NCBI GenBank assembly: GCA_946223075.1 | Contig: CAMILZ010000010.1 | Span: forward strand, 1 to 64,000 | Direction of reading: 5' to 3' | Length of the DNA: 64,000 nucleotides | From: an uncultured Dermabacteraceae bacterium | GTDB lineage: Bacteria; Actinomycetota; Actinomycetes; Actinomycetales; Dermabacteraceae | Part shown: in pieces, positions 25,488 through 33,883 of the stretch | Layout of the letters: each line of letters starts with the position of its first letter | Numbering within the stretch: position 1 is the stretch's first letter | Notes under the pieces: model-generated | Database searches by the model: none | Told to the model about the DNA's origin: nothing | The model's input: the letters and a program-made list of their open reading frames with translations, nothing else | Program-made: the position numbers and the translations under genes

Positions 25488-26684
25488 ATGTACACGAGCA
25501 TGAAAGACGAGCTGACCGCGGAACTCAACGCCATTCGCGAGGCCGGAACGTACAAGAATGAGCGCCCGATTCTCACCCCGCAGTCGAATGCGGTCTCGGC
25601 CGCTTCCGCGCGCGATGCAGAAAGCCGCGACGGCCTGAACTTCTGCGCGAACAACTACCTCGGGCTCGCCGATCACCCCGAGCTCATCGCGGCTGCCAAG
25701 CGCGCCCTGGACGAGCGCGGGTTCGGCATGGCGAGCGTGCGCTTCATCTGCGGCACCCAGGATCGCCACCTGGTCCTCGAACAGAAGCTGAGCGAGTTCC
25801 TCGGAACCGACGACACGATCCTGTTTTCCTCGTGCTTCGATGCGAACGGTGGCGTTTTCGAGTCACTCTTCACGAAAGAAGACGCCATCATTTCCGATGA
25901 GCTCAACCACGCGAGCCTCATCGATGGCATCCGCCTGTCGAAGGCCGCGCGGTACCGCTACAAGAACGCCGACATGGACGATCTTCGCGCCCAGCTCGAG
26001 GCCGCGAAGGGCGCCCGCCGCACCGTCATCGTGACCGACGGCGTCTTCTCCATGGACGGCTACCTCGCTCCGCTCGACAAGATCTGCGACCTCGCCGATG
26101 AGTTCGGCGCACTCGTGCTCGTGGACGACTCTCACGCCGTGGGCTTCATGGGCGAGACGGGTGCGGGCACTCCCGAGCACTTCGGCGTTTCGGATCGCGT
26201 GGATATTTACACGGGCACGTTCGGTAAGGCCCTCGGCGGCGCAAGCGGCGGGTACGTGTCGGCGCATCAGGAGATCATCGATGTTCTGCGTCAGCGCGCC
26301 CGCCCCTACCTCTTCTCGAACTCGCTCGCGCCGGCGATCGTCGAGGCAACCATTACCGCTCTCGACCTCGTGAAGAATTCGGGTGAGCTTCGCACGAAGC
26401 TGTTCGAGAATGCGGAGCATTTCCGCAGCGCTATGACCGAAGCCGGCTTTGAGCTGCTCGAGGGCGAACACGCCATCATCCCCGTGATGTTCGGCGACGC
26501 CGCCCTCGCGGGCCGCATCGCGGACCGCATGCTCGAGCACGGCGTGTATGTCACGGCGTTCAGCTACCCGGTCGTACCAAAGGAGAAGGCACGCATTCGC
26601 GTGCAGCTCTCGGCCGCGCACACGAGCGAGGACATCGACCGCGCCGTCCAGGCATTTGTCGCGGCTCGCGACGCCGAAAACTGA
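25488..26684 (+). CDS. kbl: Glycine C-acetyltransferase (2-amino-3-ketobutyrate CoA ligase)
   Basis: The 398-residue PLP enzyme cleaves 2-amino-3-ketobutyrate with CoA to glycine and acetyl-CoA, completing the threonine route begun by tdh. The alpha-oxoamine synthase motifs are [18 protein letters not shown] and [12 protein letters not shown], with the PLP Lys in TFGK. AAGGAG precedes the ATG. The gene is the second of the tdh-kbl operon, closed by the terminator at 26751. Confidence 0.95.
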   Translation: MYTSMKDELTAELNAIREAGTYKNERPILTPQSNAVSAASARDAESRDGLNFCANNYLGLADHPELIAAAKRALDERGFGMASVRFICGTQDRHLVLEQKLSEFLGTDDTILFSSCFDANGGVFESLFTKEDAIISDELNHASLIDGIRLSKAARYRYKNADMDDLRAQLEAAKGARRTVIVTDGVFSMDGYLAPLDKICDLADEFGALVLVDDSHAVGFMGETGAGTPEHFGVSDRVDIYTGTFGKALGGASGGYVSAHQEIIDVLRQRARPYLFSNSLAPAIVEATITALDLVKNSGELRTKLFENAEHFRSAMTEAGFELLEGEHAIIPVMFGDAALAGRIADRMLEHGVYVTAFSYPVVPKEKARIRVQLSAAHTSEDIDRAVQAFVAARDAEN

Positions 26685-26750
26685 GTTTCCCATCGCCCTG
26701 AATTGCATAGGGGTTGTGGGGGTTTGACCTCTGGCCACTCCCCAACAGCG

Positions 26751-26778
26751 AAAGGCCCGGCATCAATGCCGGGCCTTT
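26751..26778. terminator. Strong bidirectional intrinsic terminator
   Basis: A perfect 13-bp inverted repeat, AAAGGCCCGGCAT / ATGCCGGGCCTTT with a two-base loop, lies between the convergent kbl and His-rich genes. The A-start and T-end allow it to work on both strands. Confidence 0.9.
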
Positions 26779-26835
26779 CTCATGTCAGTGGCAGCGATTC
26801 AGGCAGTGTCCTTCCTCCGCTGCATGAACGTCATC

Positions 26836-27126
26836 TCAGTGCTCGTCGTAGTGACCGTCGTGCTCCGCGTGGCGGTGACCGTCGTGAACGTAGTCCACGT
26901 GGTCGTCGTGCTCGACGGCCTCGTGGCCGCAATCCTCGCCGTGCTTGTGCTCAGCAACGCTGTGCTCAGCCTGCGGCTGGTGCTCATCGTAGTGATCGCC
27001 GTGCTCGGCGTGCAGGTGGCCGTCGTGCTTGTAGTCCACGTGGTCACCGTGCTGGATGGCCTCGTGGCCGCAATCCGCTCCGTGCGCGTGCTCAGCGGGG
27101 GTGTGTTCAGCCTTATGGTCAGTCAT
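26836..27126 (-). CDS. Histidine-rich metal-binding protein with tandem repeats
   Basis: The 96-residue protein has 25 His and is acidic. It contains two tandem copies of about 44 residues, each with DCGHEA, HxDHVDY, HDGHxHAEH and HYDEH. There is no signal or membrane segment. An excellent AAGGAG site lies six bases before the ATG (27126). Similar His-rich proteins are sometimes annotated as zinc transporter permeases, but nothing here spans a membrane. With the metal-type ArsR gene immediately upstream and overlapping, it is most likely a soluble buffer for Zn or a related metal; that is inference. Confidence 0.8.
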   Translation of the reverse strand: MTDHKAEHTPAEHAHGADCGHEAIQHGDHVDYKHDGHLHAEHGDHYDEHQPQAEHSVAEHKHGEDCGHEAVEHDDHVDYVHDGHRHAEHDGHYDEH

Positions 27127-27418
27127 GGCGTTCTCCTTCTTGTGTGTGCGCCAGGGTGTCGTGGATGACGTGAGCGACGTGGTCGTCGACGATTGAGTAT
27201 CGCGTGGCCTTGCCTTCACGTGCCCCCTTCACCACATGCACCTCGCGAAGTTTCGCGAGGTGTTGGGAGACGAGCGGCTGTGAGAGTCCCGTGTGCTCCA
27301 CGATCTCCTTCACCGTGCACGCATGATCGGAAAGGTGCAACACGATTTCGAGGCGCGCGGGGTTACCGAGCACTTTGAATACGCGGGCTGCGTGGGTGAT
27401 CTGCGAGCTGTCTCCCAT
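27119..27418 (-). CDS. ArsR/SmtB-family metal-type transcriptional regulator
   Basis: The 99-residue protein has the ArsR winged helix: VFKVLGNPARLEIVLHL, CTVKEIVEHTGLSQPLVSQHLAKLREVHVV. The recognition helix is SQPLVSQHLAKL. The C-terminal helix DDHVAHVIHDTLAH carries D-x-H and H-x4-H-type residues typical of the alpha-5 Zn/Ni sites. I start at ATG 27418; GTG at 27436 is an alternative. It overlaps the His-rich gene by eight bases. The palindrome at 27446-27455 is a likely autoregulatory operator. Confidence 0.85.
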   Translation of the reverse strand: MGDSSQITHAARVFKVLGNPARLEIVLHLSDHACTVKEIVEHTGLSQPLVSQHLAKLREVHVVKGAREGKATRYSIVDDHVAHVIHDTLAHTQEGERHD

Positions 27419-27445
27419 AGCTCGATCCAAGCACACTCATTCAGA

Positions 27446-27455
27446 TATTGCAATA
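27446..27455. promoter_or_regulatory. Perfect palindrome, candidate ArsR operator
   Basis: TATTGCAATA is a perfect 10-bp palindrome lying 28 bp upstream of the ATG of the ArsR gene, in an AT-rich patch unusual for this genome. ArsR/SmtB repressors commonly bind such AT-rich dyads over their own promoters. Confidence 0.45.
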
Positions 27456-27483
27456 CCCTTATTTGTGGGAGTCGTTCCCACTC

Positions 27484-27920
27484 TCAACCGCACATTCCCG
27501 ACATCATGAGCGCGCGCACCCCCACGGCGACCCCCGCCCAGGCGGCAGCCCAGAGCACGGAGGCGAAAGTGCCAATAATGAAAAGCTCACCCACACGAGC
27601 CGCCTCGCGCCCTTCCTTTTCAGCGCGAAGCTCCGGGTAGCGCCCAAGCCCCTTGACGGCAAGAACGACCGCAATGCCGGCCGGGAAGCCCGCGACGATC
27701 GACACGTAAACAGCGAGCCTTTCGAGAATGCCGATCCAGCGCCCACCCGGCAGCTCTCTTTGCGCGCTCGCGAGCGAACCTCGCGCACCCCCTCGCGCAC
27801 TCCACCGCCATCAATACGGCGCAAAAGCGCGCGAATCACCCAGTTCCCGGCGACAGCCCCGCAGGCGCACAGCACTAGCGCGATCGCAACCCAGACCACG
27901 GTCACCACTTCCGAAAACAC
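27484..27920 (-). pseudogene. Membrane protein gene disrupted by a one-base frameshift
   Basis: Two frames join into one conserved-looking protein. The first, from GTG at 27920, has a hydrophobic N-terminus (VTVVWVAIALVLCACGAVAG) and RALLRRID, then becomes nonsense. The second frame continues SAQRELPGGRWIGILERLAV, then GFPAGIAVVLAVKGLGRYPE and ends with a hydrophobic segment before the stop at 27484. Missing one base within the G-rich stretch near 27785-27805 would explain the break. The intact form is a small integral membrane protein found beside SatD genes in actinobacteria. It could be a sequencing error rather than a real loss. Confidence 0.7.
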
Positions 27921-27928
27921 CCCCGATT

Positions 27929-27966
27929 TAGCTCTGTGCTACATTCTTCACGAATTAAGCTATAGT
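27929..27966 (+). promoter_or_regulatory. satD promoter with inverted repeat
   Basis: TATAGT (27961-27966) ends six bases before the ATG at 27973, the spacing of a leaderless -10. TAGC-N5-GCTA (27929-27941) overlaps the expected -35 and may be an operator; it also lies between the two divergent starts. Confidence 0.5.
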
Positions 27967-27972
27967 CTACAT

Positions 27973-28662
27973 ATGGCATCAATGAAGGCCCACACTTACG
28001 CCGTCGCCGTCATCGGCGACATCGTCGACTCCCGCAGCCACGATCGCACGGCGCTCCACCGCGCCCTCACAACGGCTCTTGCCGCACTCAGCGAACACGG
28101 GATCGAGCCCCTTCACCCTACCGTTGGCGACGAGATTCAAGGCATCTTCGCCACGCACGGCGAAGCACTTCTCGCCACCCATCTCCTCCGCCTCCGCCTG
28201 CGCGAAAGCGACTACGACATCCGCTTCGGCATCGGCGCGGGCGAGATCCGCATCGTCGATCGCGAAAGCGGCATCCAAGACGGCCCCGCCTGGTGGGCAG
28301 CGCGCGACGCCCTCAACCACACCGAAGAACTCGCCACCACTCCAGGCTGGGCGGGCGTCCGCACGGGTCTCGGCCTTGGCACAACGCACAAGGAGGGGTC
28401 CGACGCTAGCCAGGCGACCGTCGGAACCTCACTATCGCACGAGAGTGGCACGCCCCCAACCGAGGCGCTCTGCCACCTCATCGACGCCCACATCAGCGCC
28501 CTCAACCCGAGCACATGCGGGACCCTCCGGGGACTCCTCGAGGGCGAATCGAACGCCGAGACCGCCGAGCGGCTCAGCATCTCCCCGAGCGCCAACACGC
28601 AACGCGTCAACCGGCACGCTCTGCGACCCCTTGCTGAGGCATTGCGCGCAACCTGGTCGTAA
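27973..28662 (+). CDS. SatD family protein
   Basis: The 229-residue protein begins with AVIGDIVDSR near residue 10, followed by PTVGDEIQGIF and IRFGIGAGEI, as in SatD proteins first named from an acid-tolerance operon in streptococci. The C-terminal 60 residues resemble a helix-turn-helix (TAERLSISPSANTQRVNRHA). Biochemical function is unknown. The start is the ATG at 27973 with a TATAGT box six bases upstream and no ribosome site, suggesting a leaderless mRNA. It is divergent from the broken membrane gene. Confidence 0.85.
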   Translation: MASMKAHTYAVAVIGDIVDSRSHDRTALHRALTTALAALSEHGIEPLHPTVGDEIQGIFATHGEALLATHLLRLRLRESDYDIRFGIGAGEIRIVDRESGIQDGPAWWAARDALNHTEELATTPGWAGVRTGLGLGTTHKEGSDASQATVGTSLSHESGTPPTEALCHLIDAHISALNPSTCGTLRGLLEGESNAETAERLSISPSANTQRVNRHALRPLAEALRATWS

Positions 28663-28671
28663 AGCTCGCTC

Positions 28672-29139
28672 CTAGAGAACTCGCACCATGATGAGGCACG
28701 GCGACTGCTCACCCCAAAGATCAGTCTCTTCGAGCGGAATAAAATCGAGCGCTTCGTAGAACTTCCTCGTGGCCGCATACCCTTCATCAGGATGCGAAGC
28801 ACCGAGAGTCTTGACTTGGAAAAGCCTCACGCCACGCTCGCGGCAATGCTCAGCAACCGCCTCGACAAGCGCCGCACCAATCCCGGACGACCTAAACTCC
28901 CGCTCGACCGCGATGAAGAAGAGGTCGGCGGCGCGATCAAAGTGATAGTCCACGAGGGCCACACCTCGAACGGTTCCACCCCCATCGCGAACGGTCCACG
29001 TTTCTTTCGAGCGCGCAGCTTCCACATACTCGGCGTTAGCCTCGGCAATGCCGAACCACTCCGAGAGGGTATCGATTATGCGCAAGACATCTTCAGGAAC
29101 TTGCGCGTCGAGGCGCGCTTTCCATTTGCCGTCCCTCAT
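28672..29139 (-). CDS. GNAT family N-acetyltransferase
   Basis: The 155-residue protein has the acetyl-CoA motif A (EFRSSGIGAALVEAVAEHCRE) with preceding beta-strand DLFFIAVEREF, and the motif B tail ATRKFYEALDFIPLEE. Acceptor substrate is unknown. It ends 10 bp from the SatD stop on the opposite strand. Confidence 0.88.
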   Translation of the reverse strand: MRDGKWKARLDAQVPEDVLRIIDTLSEWFGIAEANAEYVEAARSKETWTVRDGGGTVRGVALVDYHFDRAADLFFIAVEREFRSSGIGAALVEAVAEHCRERGVRLFQVKTLGASHPDEGYAATRKFYEALDFIPLEETDLWGEQSPCLIMVRVL

Positions 29140-29225
29140 CTGTTCTTCTGCCTTTCCAGGGGTGAGCCTTCAAGAAGCCTATTAAAGCCACCATGACGCT
29201 CGCGGCGGGCATCGGCAACAAAAAA

Positions 29226-29252
29226 GCGCCCGCTTCACGAAGAAGCGGGCGC
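29226..29252 (-). terminator. Intrinsic terminator of ssrA
   Basis: On the minus strand GCGCCCGCTT and AAGCGGGCGC form a perfect stem followed by TTTTTT, beginning five bases after the tmRNA CCA end. Confidence 0.9.
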
Positions 29253-29257
29253 CACAG

Positions 29258-29628
29258 TGGTGGAGCCGGCGGGAATCGAACCCGCGTCCGATAGTGCGAA
29301 GCCAGGGCTTCTCCGGGCGCAGTCCGCGAAATCGTTTTCTCAGCCCCAGCGCTCACACGGACACGTCGCTGACAGGCTCAGTCACTCTGAAGTGTTCACC
29401 CAACCCCGGTGACCAGGGTTGGAAGCAGTGGCCCTCTAGATGATGGACAGGTCAGGTCGAAGGCAACCCCTGACGGTCCAGACTGCTATCGCTGATCAGG
29501 CAGCGAGAGCGAAGTCAGTGCGCTTAGGTTCGGCACTTATTGTTTTCCAGGGAGCGTTATCGAGATAACCCTGGATCCTCGGCCCGCTTCCCCTCGCTGG
29601 ACAACTACCGTCGAAACCGATCGACCCC
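29258..29628 (-). ncRNA. ssrA: Transfer-messenger RNA (tmRNA)
   Basis: A 371-nt minus-strand RNA: 5' GGGGTCGATCGGTTTCGACGG, 3' TTCGATTCCCGCCGGCTCCACCA with encoded CCA; the tRNA-like ends pair (GGGGTCG with CGGCTCC). The resume reading frame encodes the tag AEPKRTDFALAA followed by TGA, with the conserved DFALAA end that targets stalled products to Clp proteases. smpB is 233 bp upstream on the same strand. It rescues ribosomes on broken mRNAs. Confidence 0.95.
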
Positions 29629-29761
29629 GTATCGGGTGGCAACGCCCGTAAACGGCGCGTGCCAGATAATCTGCACCCGCAACTGCGGGTGGGATGCGTG
29701 CCTGATTCGCACACCCTATTCGATTATCAAAAATCTGTTGCACCTTCCGGCGCAGCAGTTC

Positions 29762-29790
29762 AGTATACAGCTTTCAACGCCTACCGCCAA
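29762..29790 (-). promoter_or_regulatory. Candidate ssrA promoter
   Basis: TTGGCG (29785-29790) and TATACT (29762-29767) on the minus strand are 17 bp apart. The start would be about 130 nt before the mature 5' end, so a leader must be processed off. The rest of 29629-29861 holds no gene. Confidence 0.55.
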
Positions 29791-29861
29791 GGGCTCTATT
29801 CCCGAGGGCAAGCGTCGGCCCCTTCGCCACCGCGGAACCTGGCGTGCGGGCGGTTCCGACG

Positions 29862-30374
29862 CTAGCTGAGCATCTCCCGCCGCCTCATCGCGCGTTGAGC
29901 CTCGCGAGCATCCTGCTTCTCGCGCAGGGTCTGGCGCTTGTCCCATTCTTTCTTACCGCGAGCAAGGGCGATCTCGACTTTGGCGTGCGAGCCGAGGAAG
30001 TAGATCGAGAGCGGAATAATGGTGTATCCCTTCTCGCGGGTCTTGTTCACGAGCTTGAGGATCTCGCGCTTATGCAGCAGGAGCTTGCGCTTGCGGCGCG
30101 CGGCGTGGTTCGTCCACGTGCCTCGCACATACGGGGCGATGTGCACGGCGTCCATCCACACTTCGCCGTTCTCGATATAGCAATACCCATCCACGAGCGA
30201 GGCACCGCGCTCACGCAGCGACTTCACCTCGGTGCCCTGGAGAACAACGCCGGCTTCCCACGTCGCATCGATGTGGTAGTCGTGGCGCGCCTTTTTATTC
30301 GAGGCGATGAGCTGCTTTTTTCGCTCCGGCGCTACGGGCGCCTGCTTCTTTCCAGCCTTCGTGGCCACGTTCAT
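29862..30374 (-). CDS. smpB: tmRNA-binding protein SmpB
   Basis: The 170-residue protein binds tmRNA and delivers it to stalled ribosomes. Core motifs are NKKARHDYHIDATWEAGVVLQGTEVKSLRERG, YCYIENGEVWMDAVHIAPY and LALARGKKEWDKRQTLREKQD; the basic tail ends MRRREMLS. The start ATG is at 30374. ssrA follows and the M23 gene precedes, the usual actinobacterial order. Confidence 0.97.
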   Translation of the reverse strand: MNVATKAGKKQAPVAPERKKQLIASNKKARHDYHIDATWEAGVVLQGTEVKSLRERGASLVDGYCYIENGEVWMDAVHIAPYVRGTWTNHAARRKRKLLLHKREILKLVNKTREKGYTIIPLSIYFLGSHAKVEIALARGKKEWDKRQTLREKQDAREAQRAMRRREMLS

Positions 30375-30403
30375 CCCTCCACACCTGCTGACACATTGAC
30401 CGC

Positions 30404-31816
30404 CTAGTATCCCACAAATTTGCGGGGGTCGAGCGCCGTGCCGTCAAGGTGCGTCTCGAAATGTAGGTGACAGCCAGTCGAGGCTCCCGTGGAACCAACG
30501 TAGCCCACGGTCTGCCCAGCCTCAATCCGCTGGCCGGCAGAGACCGCGAAGCCTTGCAGATGGTGGTAGGAGGTCGTGAGAATCTGGCCATTGTGAAGGC
30601 CATGGCTCACGATGACCTTATTGCCCGCACCGCTGTTGTGGGTCGTGGCGAGCACCTTGCCGGAGGTCATCGCTCCCACGGGCGTGCCGCATCCCGCCGC
30701 ATAATCCATACCCTTGTGGAGTTTGCGCGTGTGGTACACGGGGTGGAACCTATAGCCAAACATCGAGCTGCGACGTGCCGAAACCGGATCACGGAATTTT
30801 CCAGACGACGCTCCACCAGAAGAACCACCTGAGGACTTCGGCGGCGAAACCTTGCGTGGTTTTCGACGCTCGCGCCTTGCTCGACGTTCCTCCGCTTCAC
30901 GCGCCTCACGGGCCTTCCGCTCCGCTTCGCGCTGGCGAGCGAGCTCCTCCTGGCGCTCTTTTTCGATAAGACGCTGAATATCAGCCTCGAGCGCACTCGA
31001 CTGCGATTCGAGCTGGGACTCACTCGCACGGTACTTGTCTTTGAGAGTCTCAAGGCTTGACGCCTGCGACTTCTGCGACGCGTAGAGGTCGTCGAGGTCC
31101 TTCTTCGCCTGCGACGCTTCGGTCTCGGCCTGGCGACGCTCGGCAACCGCCTCGGCTGACTTCTTCTTGAGGTCTTCGATCTCGGCGCGAATGGCTTCGA
31201 GACGATCCGCCGAGTTCACGTTCATGGCCTGCTGACCGCGCAGATCCGTGAGATTCGCGCCTTGGGCCTGGAGCGTGAGCCGATAGTTCATCGTGCGATC
31301 AACGGCATCTTGCGGGTTTTCCGCGTTCAAGAAAATCGACGCGGGGTTCGGGGTGCCCGAGCCCTTGTATGCCTCAATCGACGCGCGCGACAGATCCTCG
31401 TGTGAACGCGTGATCTTCTGCTCGCCGCTTTCCACCGCCGCGCGAATGTCGCGCTCTTCGGCCTCGGCGTCCTTGAGACGCTTCGCCTGGCGCGCATCCT
31501 CCGCTTTCGCCGCGTCAAGGGCGGAGCGTGCGGCGTCCAGTCGCTGCTGAGCCTCGGGGATCCGCGCCTCGGTTTCAGCGAGTGCAAGATAGGCATCGGC
31601 GAGTTCCGAATCGACCTCGTTCAGGTCCTCGCGAAGCGACGCGAGCTTCTCATCGACGCTCTGCTTTTCCTTCTTTTTATCGTCGATCCCGTCGGCAAGA
31701 ACGCGCTCGCTTGAGAGCGCGCCCGACGTTGTGAGACCGAGGACGGCAGCGAACGATGCGCCTTTGACGAGTGCACGCCGAGAAAGAAACGGCATCTTTC
31801 CCTCATTTTTCGACAT
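30404..31816 (-). CDS. M23 peptidase with N-terminal coiled coil (FtsX-linked cell wall hydrolase)
   Basis: The 470-residue protein starts with a basic/twin-arginine stretch, MPFLSRRALVKG, followed by a hydrophobic core ending SALSS-like; S-R-R-x-x-x-K fits a Tat signal. Residues about 45-260 form a long coiled coil (EnvC-like). The C-terminal 110 residues are a LytM domain: HKGMDYAAG (HxxxD), YHHLQGF and HLHFE zinc ligands. Neighbours ftsX and ftsE encode the complex that activates coiled-coil M23 hydrolases at division in other bacteria, so it is probably their target. Start GTG (31819) or ATG (31816) is uncertain. Confidence 0.85.
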   Translation of the reverse strand: MSKNEGKMPFLSRRALVKGASFAAVLGLTTSGALSSERVLADGIDDKKKEKQSVDEKLASLREDLNEVDSELADAYLALAETEARIPEAQQRLDAARSALDAAKAEDARQAKRLKDAEAEERDIRAAVESGEQKITRSHEDLSRASIEAYKGSGTPNPASIFLNAENPQDAVDRTMNYRLTLQAQGANLTDLRGQQAMNVNSADRLEAIRAEIEDLKKKSAEAVAERRQAETEASQAKKDLDDLYASQKSQASSLETLKDKYRASESQLESQSSALEADIQRLIEKERQEELARQREAERKAREAREAEERRARRERRKPRKVSPPKSSGGSSGGASSGKFRDPVSARRSSMFGYRFHPVYHTRKLHKGMDYAAGCGTPVGAMTSGKVLATTHNSGAGNKVIVSHGLHNGQILTTSYHHLQGFAVSAGQRIEAGQTVGYVGSTGASTGCHLHFETHLDGTALDPRKFVGY

Positions 31817-31829
31817 CACGAAAACCTGC

Positions 31830-32747
31830 CTACACCTTCAAATAACGATTGAGCGAAACGACGGACGAACCTATCGCGAGAATAGCACCGAGGCCCAGAA
31901 GAATCGGCCCCACCCACAGCAGATCCGACATCGACATACGAATAAGATCAGCCCCAAGGGCCGGCTCAAGCCAGCCCTCCACAAGGTATTTGATCGCGAG
32001 AGAAAGCACGCCCGTCGCAAGAGCGCCACCGATGAGTGCGGCGACAGCACCCTCAAGGAGGAAGGGCAAGCGAATGAAAATATTGCTCGCGCCCACGAGT
32101 CTCATAATCGCGATTTCTTTCCTTCTATTCGCGACCGACATGCGAATCGTCGTTGCCACGAGCAGCACGGCGGCCACGAGCATCACGACCGCGAGAGAAA
32201 TCGCAAATACGGTGGACTGGTTGAGAATCTTGATAAACGGCGCGTACACCGCGAGAAGATCGGATACGTCGTCAATGCCGTCACGCCCCTGGAAGAAATC
32301 CACGACCGCACTCGAACGATCGGCATCCACGAGAGTGATGTGGAAACTGACCGGCATGTCCTCCGCCGTGAAGTCCTGAGCAAAACTCTCTCCACCGAAC
32401 TGAGCGCGATAAACCTCGAGAGCTTCCTCCTGAGAGCGCTCCTCCACCGAGGCGATATAGGGCCCCAAAATATCGCCCTTGAGCGCCTCGCGAACGTCGT
32501 CAATTTGCGCCTCGGTCGCGGCACCACCGGCGCATGACGTCGCCGTCGAATGCGGCGAGCACATATACACGCTGATTTGGGAATTCTTGACGAGGATGTC
32601 TTGAAGCGCAAGAATCTGCTTCTGCATGAGAAGCGCCGCGCCCACAAACGTGAGCGAAACCGCGGTCACGATCACCACGGAAATCACCATCGTGATATTT
32701 CGGCGAAGCCCCCCGAAACTCTCCTTCAGGATGTAACGCAGCCTCAT
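31830..32747 (-). CDS. ftsX: Cell division protein FtsX
   Basis: The 305-residue permease-like protein has a cytoplasmic start (MRLRYILKESFGGLRRN), one membrane helix (about 20-42), a large extracellular loop, then three helices near residues 180-205, 225-250 and 270-295. It lacks ATPase motifs and pairs with FtsE. It overlaps ftsE by four bases (ATGA) and is followed 11 bp later by the M23 hydrolase it likely regulates. The extracellular loop contains two Cys (MCSPHSTATSCAGG). Confidence 0.95.
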   Translation of the reverse strand: MRLRYILKESFGGLRRNITMVISVVIVTAVSLTFVGAALLMQKQILALQDILVKNSQISVYMCSPHSTATSCAGGAATEAQIDDVREALKGDILGPYIASVEERSQEEALEVYRAQFGGESFAQDFTAEDMPVSFHITLVDADRSSAVVDFFQGRDGIDDVSDLLAVYAPFIKILNQSTVFAISLAVVMLVAAVLLVATTIRMSVANRRKEIAIMRLVGASNIFIRLPFLLEGAVAALIGGALATGVLSLAIKYLVEGWLEPALGADLIRMSMSDLLWVGPILLGLGAILAIGSSVVSLNRYLKV

Positions 32748-33637
32748 GCGATCTCGCCCTCCTCACGCTCATCCGCTTCGTCAAAGGCGCGATCAAGGTC
32801 GCCCATGCGCTCGCTTCCGCCCGCACTCTCATCAAAGTGCTCGTATGCCACGTCAGAAGCGCGTGCGCTCCCCCCGGGGAGAGGGTCCGACGGTTGCCGC
32901 ACCCCCATCGCTTCCCCATCGGGCACCGCTCCCGAGATCACGCTCTCATCCGCCGACCCTCGATAGTGGCCGCGCAGCTCATCGCGAACCACGTGCCCAT
33001 CCACGAGTTCAACGACGCGCTTACTGAGACGGTTCACCGCTTTTTCATCGTGGGTCGCCATAAGCACGGTCGTGCCGCGCTCGTTAATGTCGGCAAGAAG
33101 ATCCATGATGCCCTTCGCCGTCTCCGGATCGAGGTTGCCCGTTGGCTCATCCGCAAGAAGAATCGTGGGGCGGTTCACGTAGGCGCGCGCGATCGCGACA
33201 CGCTGCTGCTCACCGCCGGAGAGCTCGTGAGGAAGGCGCTTTCCCTTTCCTTCGAGGCCGACCATGTCGAGGACCTCCGGCACGAGCTTCTTCACGACGC
33301 TGCGCGGGGTGCCAATGACCTGAAGGGCGAACTCCACATTCTCGAAAGCTGTTTTCGTGGGGAGCAAGCGGAAATCCTGAAACACCATGCCAATCTCGCG
33401 GCGAAGGCGCGGAACCTTCCAGCTCGACAGACGCGAAAGATCCTTGCCGGCAACGAAAATCGAGCCCGACGTGGGGTTTGTTTCCTTCAGGATGAGGCGC
33501 AGCATCGTCGACTTGCCCGAGCCGGAAGCCCCCACGAGAAACGCAAACTCGCCACGCTCAAATTCGAGTGACAGATCAGTGAGCGCGGGCGCGCTCTTGC
33601 GCTGATATGTCTTCGTCACGTGCTCGAAACGAATCAC
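32744..33637 (-). CDS. ftsE: Cell division ATP-binding protein FtsE with C-terminal extension
   Basis: The 297-residue ABC ATPase starts at GTG 33637 (VIRFEHVTKTY). Motifs: Walker A GASGSGKST (37-45), Q-loop FQDF, signature LSGGEQQRV (139-147), Walker B ILLADEPTGNLD, H-loop ATHDEKA. Typical actinobacterial FtsE ends near residue 228; here about 70 more residues follow, poor in hydrophobics and acidic at the end (DEADEREEGEIA). The extension may contact another division protein. The alternative upstream start (33691) is less likely. Confidence 0.93.
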   Translation of the reverse strand: MIRFEHVTKTYQRKSAPALTDLSLEFERGEFAFLVGASGSGKSTMLRLILKETNPTSGSIFVAGKDLSRLSSWKVPRLRREIGMVFQDFRLLPTKTAFENVEFALQVIGTPRSVVKKLVPEVLDMVGLEGKGKRLPHELSGGEQQRVAIARAYVNRPTILLADEPTGNLDPETAKGIMDLLADINERGTTVLMATHDEKAVNRLSKRVVELVDGHVVRDELRGHYRGSADESVISGAVPDGEAMGVRQPSDPLPGGSARASDVAYEHFDESAGGSERMGDLDRAFDEADEREEGEIA

Positions 33638-33883
33638 AGGCTCATCCCATCTGGGCGGGTCGACAGCTCCCCTCGAAACGTCCGCGGGCATGACGAGGTT
33701 CAGTACGCGACAACACTAACCAGGCGGAGCGTCAATTCGGCGGATTCAGACCGGTCACTCGGGTCACGTTTTGCTCAAGAATTCGTCAAGAGAGCGAGGC
33801 CCAATGCGCGCAGGTGAGGAGCGCTGTGGGCAAAGCAGGCATCGGAACCTTACCCCGCGCTGAACTCACACTCCCGAGCCGGG

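Noticed and set aside
27446..27455. Terminator for the divergent gene
   Set aside because: The palindrome has no loop or T-run and lies over the ArsR promoter region.
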